A stretch of DNA of 64,000 nt, taken from contig MNCI01002986.1 of assembly GCA_015680685.1 (NCBI GenBank), positions 502,378 to 566,377 of the forward strand. The letters are read 5' to 3'. The DNA is from Gnetum montanum (lineage: Eukaryota > Streptophyta > Gnetopsida > Gnetales > Gnetaceae). The position numbers and the translations under genes were made by a program. The notes below the pieces were generated by a model. The model ran no database searches, was not told the origin of the DNA, and saw only the letters and a list, made by a program, of their open reading frames with translations. This document shows positions 45,421 to 57,572 of the stretch, one piece after another; position 1 is the stretch's first letter; every line of letters starts with the position of its first letter.

Positions 45421-47115
45421 AGATCCAATGATCATCAACAGTCCTCATTGTGTGGTCCTGTTGCATCATCCTTGGTGAAGATAGTCCCGCTTCTAGTCCA
45501 TGCTCCCCACTATAATCACATCATGATCATGAATTAGTATGTGATGCATAACACATAGTGATTAAATGCCTTGTCTTGTCTATGGTTACACTTGGCTAAG
45601 TTGTGATTGTGGTAGATTGGTTTCTTTGATAGTGTTAGTGGGAAGGCCAATAGATAGGATAAAATAAATTAAGTAGTCCATTAAATTCAAAAAGGTTTAA
45701 TACAATGAAATATTTGAAGAGGATATAAGAATTCACAATAATGAAAAGGAGAATTCATTGAAAATTTTTGTGAAGATGTGTACAATTGGATGTCATTGAT
45801 GGGGTAAATAGAAAGAATTCAATTGTAAAAATGTCTAGGGATAAAGAACTTAACTAACCCAACCAAAAGATATGCAAGTGGGTCCTCCCCAAAGTAGTCA
45901 TAGGCCTTTTATGCCCTTACACAACTTCAAACCAAAGAGTTCATGGACTCCATGGATGAGTAATGGTTATAGAAGGTTAAGAACAAAAACCTGAAAGTAA
46001 CTAACTAAGAATTCAAACACATCAAGCCAAGACATCAAACTAAAACATGAAACAAGCAGTGAGGTGGAACATGGAAAACATAAATGGATAAGAGAGAGAG
46101 GGTGGAATGGAGTTCCTAATTACAACCACATGAAGTCCCTTGTAGATTTTATGGTTAAATGACTTGATAGGATCCATCCTTAGTCTAGACAAAAACCAAC
46201 CACTTTCACTAACTTCACATCAACATTCTAAGACCAATCCATCCCCTAAGACACAAAAGTGCTCCCATAGAACAACCACCATTCTAAATTAGGGAAGAAG
46301 TAGGAAGTGAGAAAGGGCCTTAATTAGAGGAGACGAGTCCCATAACCAATGGTTGTATTCCATTTATTCAATCTAAGGGGTGTGCTTTGAATTCCTATTA
46401 TTTTTCTTTTTTTTTTTTTTGAAATGGGAACTACACCATGCAAAGACACATGTATTTATTTTATTCAAGGGGTGTGCTTTGAATCCTCATCTTCTTTCTT
46501 CTTCTTTTTTTTCTTTTTTGATGAAAGCCACACCATGCAAGGACCTATTCAACTTCCTTTAGTGATTGGCACAGAATAGTAAGAAATTCATGGAAACACA
46601 CATGCACCCAAGCAAATGAAAAAGTACAAAGAATATTGAATCCCCTTGAAGCCACACCCTGTTCAAACCTTTGAATCCTTCTCAATTCTAGAAACTACCA
46701 AAGTCACAAATTTATTGAAGTTTTATTAGTGAAAAAGGAATTGCATGTTTCCAAAATAAGGAAAACAATAGAGTGTGTGGATGGGTGGATGTTGTGGACT
46801 CACTACCTATTACATAAAAAAGAAACCATGTCCTAATTATCCGTAATGAAATTCAAAGCTAGAAACCAGAAACTAACAATCAAATAACAAAAATTGTACA
46901 TACCACCATCAAGTAACGCATACCAATGTACCTAGCACTTATTAACAAAAAGTAAGAAAACCACACAAAATAAAAGAAAATATAAATGAAAGTATAAATT
47001 ATTCAAGACATATCAAATGTACTAATGATGGTGTAAAACAAAAAGTAGAAAAGATTAATAACATAAAAACAAAGAACATGTAAAACAAAAAGCTGTAAAA
47101 TAAAAAATGTGTAAA
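45180..47115 (-). other. Noncoding 3' region of element E
   Basis: Contains the conserved block (about 45880-45955; minus strand GGGGAGGACCCACTTGCAT), the GTTACACTTGGCTAAGTTG stretch (45586-45605) also found in C at about 17300, two tandem GTGTGCTTTGAATT / CACACCATGCA units (46378-46445, 46473-46545) and the A-rich array 46980-47115. No gene seen. Confidence 0.55.
45383..45418. repeat. GA microsatellite
   Basis: An uninterrupted (GA)n run of about 36 bases, in the noncoding part of E. Confidence 0.95.
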
Positions 47116-47151
47116 CAAAAAAGTTAAAAAACTGAGGAGGTGCTTGGAAGA

Positions 47152-48200
47152 TTAGTATGGTTGGCCATATCCCCCATGCCTAAGTTGAAAGGAGGAGATC
47201 TGAAATATGGAGTGTGGTTGTCCATCGAATGAGGTGCTTGTTGAGTTAGCTGGCATATGCTCATGGAAAGGCTTAATTTGTTGGATGTTGATAAGTTTTT
47301 TCTTGTTTGGGCTCTCAATTTTATAAATCATCATGGCCCTTGAAGGAAAATTCTCGTAAATGATATAAGGTCCTTCCCAAAATTTTTGAAACTTAGTTCG
47401 TTGAGGTACATGTGTGGGGTTCTAGTAGAGAACCTTATTTCCTAGTTGAAATTTAATTTTTCTAATTTTTAGGTCATGATTCTTTTTGTTATAAGCCTTG
47501 TGCAACTCATTAGATGATAAGGCCACTAATCAATTTTTGTCTAGTAAGTTGAGATTAATTAGTCTTTCTTTTTGGGCTAGACTTATGTCAAGGTCAAGGG
47601 AATAAGTCGTTGAAAGTGTACAAATTTTAGATTGAATAGGAAGTGTTGGTAGTTTGTCATACACAAGCTCCTAGGGGGAGTAGCCTATAGGAAGTTTTCA
47701 AGTTGAGCGATAGGCCCAAAGGGAAACATTAAGTTTTGTGCTCTAGTCCTTCCTATACTTGCTAATAGTTCTTATTAGTATTCTTGTGATTTCCCTATTC
47801 GTAACCTCAACTTGACCATTAGCTTGGGGATGGTAAGGTATTTTGAGTTTTTGTTCAACCCCTAAGCATTACATGAGCTTTCTAAAAGTAGTGCTTGTAA
47901 AATGAGTTCCATTGTTATAAATTAATGTATGTGGCACACCAAACCTATTTACAACATTTTGTTGTACAAACCAAGTAGTAGTAGAAGATGTACAGTGGAT
48001 GACAGTAGCTGCTCCTGCCCATTGTGTACAATAGTCAACAGCAACTATGATGTACGCCTTTCCATTTGACATGGGCATGATTGGATCCATGAAATCAATG
48101 CCTCAAATGTTGAATGGTTCTAATGGTTGAATCCATTATTAAGGTCCCTCCATTTGAGTAGTCATTCCATCATCCTGTTGGCATCATTTACAAGAGTGGA
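47152..48200 (-). pseudogene. Integrase remnant of element E
   Basis: Core open at 47869-48090: MDPIMPMSNGKAYIIVAVDY, NRFGVPHTLIYNNGTHF. The second catalytic Asp position is Asn. It continues after a frame change with YHPQANGQVEVTNRE (near 47780-47830), which retains the catalytic Glu. A GPY/F block (near 47370-47400, FWEGPYII) and a C-terminal tail ending FQLRHGGYGQPY over the PPT-like motif at 47169-47182 follow. Confidence 0.75.
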
Positions 48201-48421
48201 TGAAATGATGAGCATCCCTGAAGAGTGTTGGCCAACAGTACCCTGCCATCAGGATTTTAATGGTTGTGCATCTCCTAATATAATGTCCTCCACAAGGACC
48301 TTCATTAGAGTTGATCAACATCAGGGAAACATCAACAAACCAAGCCACTAGCCCACACCTTGTAGAGGTGTTTGTTGATCTCCATGAAGTGCTTTACCTA
48401 GTGAAGAAACTATTGTTTCCT

Positions 48422-48958
48422 CTAGTGGTCCAACCCTTGTGTCATCTCTTGAGTGAGAAGATAGGTGAGAATGTTATCATACCATTTTGGCTCATTGGGC
48501 ATTTGTTTAGTTATTATTCTAGAAAATAGGAGTTCATTAAGAAACGTATCAGATAATGGGCTTTCTTCCTCTTTGTCATTCCATCGCAACCAAGACAAGT
48601 GATCAGTGACCACATTCTTAGTGCCCTTTTGATCTACCATTGTAAGATCAAATTCCTACAAGATCACTAGCCACCATATGACATGAGGGCTCATCGTTGG
48701 CTTGTTCATTAAGAAGCAAATGGCACTATGGTCTATGTGCACAAACACTTTGTATCCAAGCACATAATGCCTGAACTTCTCTAGAGCAAACACCACTACC
48801 ATCAATTCTTTTTCTATAGTGGTGTAGTTCAATTGTGCACCCACAATGCTTCGACTAGCGCAGTGGATGTAGTATGGACATTTTTTTTCATCTAATTGCA
48901 TTAGCACAGCTTCTAAAGCATAATTTTATGCATCCGTCATGATGTGAAATGATATGAA
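48422..48958 (-). pseudogene. RNase H and spacer remnant of element E
   Basis: Open at 48656-48907 (CPYYIHCASRSI, TTIEKELMVVVFALEKFRHY, FVHIDHSAICFLMNKP) and 48422-48640 (KGTKNVVTDHLSWL, the block between RNase H and integrase). The catalytic DH of the HIDH motif is present. A frame break at about 48650 separates the halves. Confidence 0.8.
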
Positions 48959-48959
48959 C

Positions 48960-49860
48960 CAATCAAGTGCTTGTAGAATTGGAGTTTCCAAAAGCCTTTT
49001 TTTCAGTTGCTAGAACGCTTTTTCACATTCTAGGGTCCAAACAAAAGGAGAATATTTCTTTGTTAGTTTAACCAATGATTTTGCAATCTTACAGAAATTC
49101 TCTATGAATCGCTAGTAGTAGCCAGTGTGTCCAAGGAATGACCGAACATCTTTAACTATTTCTAGCTAGTGGATTATTCCTTGGATGACCCTTATTTTTT
49201 CAAGGTCCACCTTAATTCTTGCTTATGATATTTTGTGCCCCAATACAATGCCCTCCTAGACCATGATATGACTTTTCTACCAATTGAGCCACAAGTTAGT
49301 TTTAACACATTATTTCAAAACTTGCTCAAGGTGGTTTAGGCTTGCTCAAATGTAGCTCCATAGGTGGAGAAGTCATCCATGAAGACTTCTACACCACTAC
49401 TGATATGCTATTGAAAGATGCTCAACACCAAGCATTGAAATGTGGTAGGAGCATTACATAGATCAAATGTCATCTTACGATATGGAAAGGTCCCCCAAGG
49501 ACTTGTGAATGTTGTCTTTGCTTGGTCCTCTAGTGCAATTTGAATTTGGTTATAGCCATTATAACCATCTACAAAGCTGTAGTAGTAATGCCCTAATATT
49601 GTGTCAAGAACTTGGTCAACAAATGGCAACAGAAAGTGATCCTTGAATATTTCCATATTCACCAGCCTAAAATCGATGTAGAGCCACAATTTGCCACCTT
49701 TCTTTGGCACAATTACAAGTGGGTTAACCCACTTTCTATCTGCAATGGGATATATGAACCCTACCTTAAGGAGTTGCTCGATTTCCTTCTTGATGATTTG
49801 CTTCAAGTTAGGGTTCAACTGTCTTTGTGGCTATTGTTTTAGGTTCATGGCTAGGTCAGT
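48960..49860 (-). pseudogene. Reverse transcriptase remnant of element E
   Basis: The best RT in the window: 49408-49818 is open, with MNPNLKQIIKKEIEQLL, WVNPLVIVPKKGGKLW, FVDGYNGYNQIQIALEDQAK, GTFPYRKMTFDLCNAPTTFQ. The catalytic box VFMDDFSTYG follows near 49370-49400 in a different frame. The pattern (NPN-MK...IYPI...FxDGYxGYNQI...FMDD) is that of Athila-group Ty3 RT. The palm/thumb part (48960-49330) has stops. Confidence 0.85.
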
Positions 49861-49989
49861 GTAAATGCAATGTTGGCATATCCTAGTATCAATCCCTATG
49901 AGTTTAGGATATGACTAAGCAAAAGTTGCTAACCATCTTCCAACTACCTTTAACAACATCTCTTTCTATTTTGAAGCAAGTCTTGCATT

Positions 49990-50850
49990 GATTATAACCA
50001 ACTTCTTATTTTTCAAAAATACATATTCCATTCCAACTAGTAGAATTTTCAATTTAAGGGGCTATTACTTGAAGTTCTTAGGAATTTCCAACTCTCCCTA
50101 ATAGGTATCATTATTTGTATCATTAGAGAGTTGGTGATGAACTTTCTCTAGTTCATCCATGCTTGTGACATATTCACATGTCAAGCTCTTAGTTGGTTCC
50201 ATGCATAGTGTGTTGCTTTCTAAATCAATGGTTAGCCACTGGGTGCCCCCTTTTTTGTGGTTTCTGCATATAGACACCTTTGAATTTCTATTTCTGGTGC
50301 ACACTGATTGCATGCAGAGATGGATGCTTGCTTGATAGCCCAAAATTTTTTCACATAATTGCACCTGTTATCATTGTACATGATGCATGGAACTCTCTTT
50401 TTCTTGATCTTTCCAAATGAATTTTCTTTAAAGATTTCTAGGAAAAGATATTTGATGCCCATTTTTTGCATCTATGGTGCTTAGCCATGCTCTTTCCATG
50501 ATGATTGGAAAGTCCCCTTTGCAGTTCTCCACTTTGATTACTAAGAAGTTAGTAGGATAAGACCACTCATAGATAGTGGTCACAATGTCTTCTACCAATC
50601 CTAATGGAATAATGATGGACTGATCTATCAATTCTAATTTGATGTTGTTCTTCTTAAGAGGAGGCAGGTTCCAGGAAGTGTACATCTCATGAGAAATCAA
50701 ATTAATACTAGAACCTGAATCAAGAAGAGCCTTGCACGGTTCATTTACAGTAATTTGCAAATAAATTAGAGGACCTTTAAGATTAGCTAATTTCCTGGAA
50801 AGGTTTCCTACATGGATCCAATTAGACATTGTATGAGTAAGCATTACGAT
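49990..50850 (-). pseudogene. Protease remnant of element E
   Basis: Open at 50428-50844: WIHVGNLSRKL, ALLDSGSSINLISHEMYTSW (active site), SYPTNFLVIKVENCKGDFPI, then MERAWLSTIDA. The linker to RT is broken across 49990-50430. Of the three proteases it keeps the most complete sequence. Confidence 0.8.
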
Positions 50851-50998
50851 ATGGATCTTGGGAAAAGTTTGGTTTGAAGGAGGCTCGAAGGAATCTGATA
50901 TGGAGGAAGAGACAAGAGCAAGGTTGTCAATCGCGGGTGTAGGTGAAGGCTTAGGTGGACTACGGGGTCAAAAGAAAGGTCTTTTCTTTGATCAGGCA

Positions 50999-52311
50999 TT
51001 CAACCCCTCCAATTGATTATTGGGTTACAAATTAACAACCCTCGTAGCATTGTGTTGTGGTGGTTGAGTGGGTAGTTCACCTTGCATTGGTGGAGCAAGT
51101 GGTAGTTAGGCAACTGGAGGAGTGTGTGTAGGGATAGAAGGAGGATAAGGATAGGGGGTAGCATTCCTTCTTTCATGTAGATATGGATTTTGATAATAGT
51201 TAGAAGGGTGGTAATAAGGTTGAATATTAGAAACATGATTGGAAGAGTCATGTGGAGACATGGGTTCTTGAACCATATGGATCAAGCTATTGGTAAGGGT
51301 ATTGTTGCCTTGGCGGTGAAGCACCCATGATTATGGTTGCTGCCATTGTTGGTACTAATTGTACTATTGTGATGGAGCTCCACTTGGATAATACATTTTT
51401 TGCTGGCAGAACTGCCTAAAATTACCTTGCAGATAAGGCAACCTCTTAGATGTTTGCCTTTATGTAAGTTATGGATGTAAGGCATACACCCCAAACTCCT
51501 AAAGATGTGATACAATAGGGCAACATCCCTGAGGATGTTCATATTAGCAAAGATCACATCCATGATCATCATCTAATTCACTATCTGCAACCTCTTCTAT
51601 TGCAGTAATTTCTTCCTTATCTTTGTAATATGCATGTTCAACTTCTTTGCACCTCCTGCGCTCACGATCACTATCTTGTTCTTAAGACTCTTTAGCAATT
51701 TTGATGACAGCTTAAAATTTGCTATCCATGGAGTCTCTTAACTAATCAACCTTGGTTGTAAGTTCAAATTGGAATTATTGAAGTTGCAAGGCTTTTTTAT
51801 GCATCCCCTTGTTAAATACAGATTCATCCTCACTGTCACAAAATCAAACCTCCTGCTTGTGAATGGAAGGATCGCAGGTGTACTTCTCTGCACTTTCTCT
51901 TTTTCTTAGTTTGTCCTCCTCTTTAGCGACCTACTCTATTAATTTTTATACTTAATAGGTAATTAGTTTTCACAATTGCCCTTGGGCATAGACACCAAGG
52001 GTTTTCCTTGTCTCATTACGAAGCATGTTTACAATGTTGTGGATTTGAGCCAATTGAGAATAACCATGGCTAGGGAATTTATGCATCAAGGCATAGTATT
52101 GGCCAATGGTAACATCCAAGGGTCTGTGTGCTCCTTGTTTCCACCCTTGAATTTTCTTCCTTAAGTTGGATACCCAAGAGCACGTGTGATACTTATCATT
52201 AAACATTTCAAGCATGGTACTCCATCTTTTGATAGATACCAGTTCTAAGGACTGGTACTAGTTTTCTACTTCTTTGATGAGTGTCTTGGGAAACAACTTC
52301 AATTTCTACCA
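50999..52311 (-). repeat. Tandem duplication in E gag, copy 1
   Basis: Direct repeat of period 1313 bp: TTCAACCCCTC at 50999 recurs at 52312, and the similarity runs the whole unit. Single-base differences and small indels are frequent, so the duplication is not recent. Confidence 0.85.
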
Positions 52312-53630
52312 TTCAACCCCTCTAATTGATTATTGGGTTACAAATTAACAACCCTTGTAGCATTGTGTTGTGGCAGTTGAGTGGGTAGTTCACCCTGCAT
52401 TGGTGGAGCAAGTGGTAGCTAGGCAACTGGAGGAGGAGTGTGTGCAGAGATAGGAGGAGGATAAGGATAGGGGGCAGCATCCCTTCTTTCATGCAAAGAT
52501 GGAGTTTGATAATAGTTAGAAGGGTGGTAGTAAGGCTGAATATTAGAAACATGACTGGAAGAGTCATGTGGAGACATGGGTTGTTGAACCTTATGGATCA
52601 GGCTACTGGTAAAGGTATTGATGCCTTGGCGGTGCAAGCACACATGATTGTGGTTGTTGCCATTGTTAGTAATGATCATACCATTTTGGTGGAGCTCTAC
52701 TTGGATAATACGATTGTTGCTAGTAGAACTGCCTAAAATTACCTTGCACATAAGGCAACCTCTTGGATGTTTGCCTTTATGTAAGTTATGGATGTAAGGC
52801 ATACACCCCAAACTTCAAAAGATGTGATACAATAGGGCAACATCCCTTATGATGTTCATATTGGCAAACATCACATCCATGATCATCATCTAATTCACTA
52901 TCTACAACCTCTTCTATTGCAACAACTTTTCCCTTACCTTTGTAATATGCATGTTCAACTTCTTTGCACCTCCTATGCTTATGATCACTACCTTGTTCTC
53001 AGGACTCTTTATCAATTTTGAGGACAGCTTGAAATTTGCTATCCATGGAGTCTCTTAACTAATCAACCTTTGTCGTAATTTCAAATTGGAATTATTGAAG
53101 TAGCAAGGCTTTTTTAAGCATCCTCTTGTTAAATATGGATTCATCCTCATTGTCACAGAATCAAACCTCTTGCTTGTGAATGGAAGAATCACGAGTGTAC
53201 TCCTCTACACTTTCTCTTTTTCTTAGTTTGTTCTTTTGTTTGGCAACCTACTCTATTAACCTTTGTACCTAACGGGTAATTAGTTTTGACAATCACCCTT
53301 GGGCATAGACACCAAGGGTTTTCCTTGTCTCATTACGAAGCCCATTTACAATGTGGTGGAGTTGAGACAATTGAGAAGAATCATGGCTAGGGAATTTGTG
53401 CATCAAGGCATAGTATTAGCCAATGATGGCATCCATGGGTCTATGTGCTCCTTATTTCCACCCTTGAATTTTCTTCCTTAAGTTGGACACTCGAGAGTAC
53501 ATGTGATACTTATCATTGAACATTTCAAGCATGGTACTCCATCTTCTGATAGATTCCAATTCTAAGAACTGGTACTAGTTCTCTACTTCTTTGATGAGTA
53601 TCTTGGGAAATAACTTTAGTTTCTACCATT
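52312..53630 (-). repeat. Tandem duplication in E gag, copy 2
   Basis: Second copy of the 1.3-kb unit. Its end at about 53630 is where sequence after TTTCTACCATTCA diverges from the copy 1 junction. Confidence 0.85.
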
Positions 53631-54814
53631 CATTCTCTATTTTTTGCAAGGCACATGCATCTTAGAAAGCTTGAAGATGATTCTACATATCAAAGTTATA
53701 TCCTCCTTCAAATTGAAGAATATTTTTCATGTCTAACCATTTGATTCAACTATCTTTCACATGCCTTGTGGGAATTTTGACTACCTCTGCTATGTTAAGC
53801 ATACTTCAAGTCGTAAATAGAGGCTCATCAAGGCCTTGATCATGGTGCCTACAATGCCCTCTACTACCCCTTCATTCATGGTGATGTGCCTCTCTTGAAC
53901 ATCTACATCTTTGATCTTGCCTGTCTTGACAATCCTTTTGGTCATTTTAGTCCTATCGATCATTTCGTTCATTTCAATTACCTCCATCACAATCTTTCCT
54001 TCTATGGTCACAGTCGGAGCTAAAACAAGAAGATGAGGATGATGATGAAAGGGAAGAGGAAAGAGAACTAGCACCATCACGATGCCTGCTATTGCCTCTT
54101 TAGTGATTGTGATCATGATCACGATCGTGCTTCTTGATGGCATCCCTATCTTGACTTGCCCCTTCGAATCCTACTTTGTCATTGGATCCCTTATTACTAG
54201 AATCAGGATTGTGAACTATGGAGTGTAGATCCTAGTTCTGACCTTCACCATCGAAGTTAAAGAGAGGAGTATCATTGAGTGGAAGATCTCCACTAGCTTG
54301 TTGGTATAATAGGAATGGAAAATTATTAAGTCCTTTTCCCTTTGAAAGTTCATAGTGTTACTCCAGTTGTCAATCTCACAGGGACTATGCTTCAGTGGGA
54401 TGATAATCCCTAGCATTGACATCTTCCATGATATATTTGGCATGGAGGTCTTGAAGACCACATCATGCAAGCATTGCAGGAGCAACATGATCGAGCGACA
54501 ACACAATGTTGCCCTCCATGTCACACCACTGCAGCTGTTCATCCTAGTGTACGATGAAGGTAAAGTTCAACACATACTCATCAAGATGAGTATATGTAAT
54601 TTGGTACTATTGAGTCTTTGATGGATAAGCATTATCAGGCTTGAGTAGAGAAACACTCTTGTGAAAAGAAGACATTGTCAATTAGTGAAACAAAAATCAC
54701 AGTGTGCTTTAAGAATTTGATGTAGTAATTGTAACACAATATATGACTCTCAGGTTCATTCCAACGATTTAAATACTTTTACTAGATCCTAGATAGCACA
54801 CAAAACAACAAAAG

Positions 54815-54834
54815 ATCCCTAGCACTGGTGCCAA
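54815..54834 (-). promoter_or_regulatory. Primer binding site of E, tRNA-Asp derived
   Basis: The minus strand reads TTGGCACCAGTGCTAGGGA next to the truncated LTR; related to the tRNA-Asp complement. Confidence 0.75.
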
Positions 54835-54945
54835 TGATCAGCGATGAGGTACCCCTACACCCAACCATACAAATCACTAAGGCATTACACGTGATCTAGT
54901 CGAATTTCATGGACCTATAGTTATCTAATACACTAGTTCCTTAGC
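54835..54945 (-). repeat. Truncated 5' LTR of element E
   Basis: About 110 bases of U5 matching the right-hand end of the E 3' LTR (44325-44430); then an abrupt switch into gag sequence of element F. About 700 bases of LTR are missing. Confidence 0.75.
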
Positions 54946-56526
54946 AGATATTTCAATAATAAATTTTTAAATTGATAGGATCTTTCTATGCACAACCTCT
55001 TCTAATGGTACTTCCTCCTCTAGTTCATAAAGATACGTCTCCTTTTTGTAGATGAAGAAATCCTTGTTGTACTTTTTTGCATTTTCTCTTTTTCTTAACT
55101 CCCCCTCTTGCTTTGCTACCTAGTTGATGATCCTTTGGATTTGATGAACCCTCATTTCTAATAATCTACCTTGGGCATAAACCCCAAGAATCTCCCTAGT
55201 TTTGTTTCTAAACACATATATGATATAGCAAAGTTGCTACTGGTAAGAGAAACCATGGCCGCATCAAGGGATTCATGGTTACCATGTTTCCACCCTTGAA
55301 TCTATTTCCTCAAGTTAGACATCCTCGAGTACTTCTGATACATATGATTGACTAATTCTAATATCATAGTTTAGCTATGAACATATTTCAGTTCTAAGGA
55401 TTGGTACCAACTTGTTGCTTCCTTTATGAGTATACTAGGGAATAACATAAGTTTCTACTAGTCATTTTCAATGTTTAGTAAGGCACATGCATCATGAAAG
55501 GCTTGTAAATAATGTTATGGATCAACATTATAACCTCCTTCAAACTTAGGGATATAGCTAGTCATTTGATCTTACTATTCCTTTAATGCTTGACAGGGAT
55601 GTGAATTGCCTCATGAATGTTAATCATGCTTCTTGTAGTAAGTAATGGTTCATCATAGTCATGTTTTCATCATGGCCCCTATCATGGCCATGTCTTCTAT
55701 GATGTAGCTTACTACATCTTCTGTTGTAATGACGTTTCCCTTCTTTTTACTTTAATCTATGTTCTCTTCCATCTCTATGATTATGTCTTCTATCATCTTC
55801 ACCTTATTGTTGATTATTTCTACTTCAATCTTAGTCATTGTCTTCCTTGTTAGAGCTATACGATAAGAAACATGGTGAGGATGGAGAGCTAGGAGAGTTG
55901 TGTTAGCTTTCTTTCCTTCTCTAATCCCTTGATTATTCTCTTACTTGATGACTAGGAGACCTTGGCCTTGAGGTTCATCTAATTCTAGGTTCAACTTTTC
56001 CCTTGCCTCAGTTGCTCGTCAAGATTGAATGTAACCATTGGTAGGTTAAGTTATCTTCACTGAAGGAAGGAGGATCTTGGCATTGAGATCGCCTTGATGG
56101 ATATTTAGTATTCTTTTGTGATTACAATATTAGTGTGATTGGAACCCTCTTACCCCTGTAGGTGTCATGGTGAGCCTTGTTGAATTTGTATTTTCAAAAT
56201 TGGACCTTCGTAGGTTGATAATCTCTAGAGAGGTGATCTGCCACTTAGTACTTTGGGGCAACTATTTCAAGCCCCAACTTTGTTAATGCTACCATGAGCA
56301 TTGATGCAATGACACAATCAAGTGGCAATACAATGTTATCCTCTAGGTCTCTCCACTGTAGCTACTCATCTTGGTGAAGATGAAAGTGAAGTCTATATAG
56401 TATGGATTTGGATGAGTGTAGACCACTTTGAATTTTGAGGATACTTCATCCTAGTTCCTTTTTGTTCTACCATGAAGTTTATAGAATCAATTGTAGGTGG
56501 AAAATTATCCCTACGAGAAGAAGACA
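54946..56526 (-). pseudogene. gag remnant of element F
   Basis: Starts at an ATG near 56526 (MSSSRRDNFPPTI). Further on it has the block corresponding to the capsid core (55140-55450) in minus frames with stops. It lacks the knuckle and everything downstream because of the deletion at the E junction. Confidence 0.6.
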
Positions 56527-56657
56527 TCTTTCAATTTGTTCTTGTAGTATGCCTTTAATTAATTATTATTATTATTTTTCTAATGATGTTTTGTTATGTT
56601 CCCATAATGATCTTTATATGATTTAATTATCTATAACACTTAGTGCAAACCACATGT

Positions 56658-56676
56658 TCCTTGGCAATGGTGCTAA
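56658..56676 (-). promoter_or_regulatory. Primer binding site of F, tRNA-Asp derived
   Basis: The minus strand reads TTAGCACCATTGCCAAGGA after the LTR. Its last 18 bases differ from the tRNA-Asp complement at five positions. Confidence 0.7.
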
Positions 56677-57567
56677 TGATGAGTGGCGAGTATCCCCTAT
56701 ACCCAACTATATGAATCACAAGTGTGTATACACAATTTGATCAAATTCCATGAAACATTGGTCAACTAGTATCCTAGATAATTAAGCGTTATGTTGCTAG
56801 TCGTTGTCTTCCCAGTCATCACTTGTGCTAGCTCGGTGGGTATGGTTAAGTGTGATGGAAGCATAAGATATTTTTATTTTTATTCTTTTTTATTATTAAA
56901 ATATTAAAATAATAAAGTTCTTGAAACATTAATTTCTAACTAACTATGGGATTAAGAGTAATCTAAGTTATCCTAAGTGTAAAGCATATGTTCTTGCTTT
57001 CCATACCCATCCTAAACTTATATTAATGTTGTTGGGTTACCAAGTATCTACTATTGGGTGTAGCAAGTATCCACTACTTAGATTACTAAATGTTAATTTG
57101 TTATGCTCGAACTGGTCGTACTTAGGCTCTTATAGAATAAAATATTAAATTGTTAAGTGTTGGAAAGTAAAGCACATTAAAAATAAAATGTTGAAAATAA
57201 ACTAAAGTACTTTAAGAGTAAAATGCTGAAAGTAAGCTAAGTGCTAATCCAAGTACTACAATGGAAGAAATTAATCTCAATTTTATTGTTGTCATCTAGA
57301 AGTGTCTAGGTACATCATGCACTCAAATAAAGCTTCACACAATCAACTCAATCTACGTTGCAAGCACTAAGAGGGAAATTTGGCTAAGTTGCAAGAGTCT
57401 AGCTATTAGAATGACAAAAGATGCCATAAATGCAGATGGTGTGTGCATTTATATAGGCTTCAAGTGGAATGATGTTGATGCATATGCATCAACGTATCAG
57501 AGGATACATCAATGAGGCTATGTTGATGCATGCCTGTTGACATAATAGACAAAAAGACTATTTATCA
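56677..57567 (-). repeat. 5' LTR of element F
   Basis: 891 bp; same family and length as 33614-34495. A 20-bp perfect palindrome lies at 57474-57493 with GCATATGC at 57480-57487. A TATA box (minus strand CCTATATAAATGC) lies near 57447-57459. Confidence 0.8.
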
Positions 57568-57572
57568 GCATT
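57568..57572. repeat. Target site duplication of F, right copy (GCATT)
   Basis: One transition away from GTATT at 33609-33613. Confidence 0.6.

Larger units (their letters stand above)
50860..54676 (-). pseudogene. gag remnant of element E with internal tandem duplication
   Basis: Starts at an ATG near 54676 (MSSFHKSVSLLKP). N-terminal block YTHLDEYVLNFTFIVH, QWCDMEGNIVLSLDH, then an Arg/Lys-rich stretch (about 54150-53790). Capsid core near 53600-53300 and again near 52250-51970 (MLEMFNDKYHTCSWVSNLRK, ALMHKFPSHGYSQ, ETRKTLGVYAQG). The knuckle occurs twice: near 52870 intact (CDVCQYEHHKGC) and near 51550 with a stop. The duplication places two core-knuckle-tail modules in a row. Many stops. 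Confidence 0.75.
44325..54945 (-). mobile_element. Element E, most complete Athila-like copy; 5' LTR truncated
   Basis: Minus-strand element nested in F. Order: truncated 5' LTR (54945-54835), PBS, gag with a 1.3-kb tandem duplication, protease, RT, RNaseH, integrase with GPY/F, noncoding 3' region, PPT, complete 3' LTR (45136-44325). It has the longest open stretches of RT and RNaseH in the window. No aORF is seen between integrase and LTR. No TSD, because the right end was deleted together with part of F. Confidence 0.8.
33614..57567 (-). mobile_element. Element F, Athila-like retrotransposon with aORF, nested insertions and an internal inversion
   Basis: The outer LTRs (33614-34495 and 56677-57567) are the same family, both minus, with a near-perfect TSD. 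Order from the 5' LTR: PBS, gag start (56526-54946), [element E and a deletion removing protease], RT fragment (44319-43968), an inverted plus-strand segment with RNaseH, integrase, U3-like module and aORF start (39880-43965), solo LTR G (39696-38824), aORF (38823-34680, with an inverted LTR pair inside), PPT, 3' LTR. Confidence 0.7.

Noticed and set aside
45226-45537. Frames with Ser-Leu or Arg-Glu repeats around 45380-45420
   Set aside because: They are produced by the GA microsatellite.
54216-54621. Frames of 108 and 88 codons near the start of E gag
   Set aside because: The gag frame beginning near 54676 matches B, C and F; these are other frames of the same sequence.
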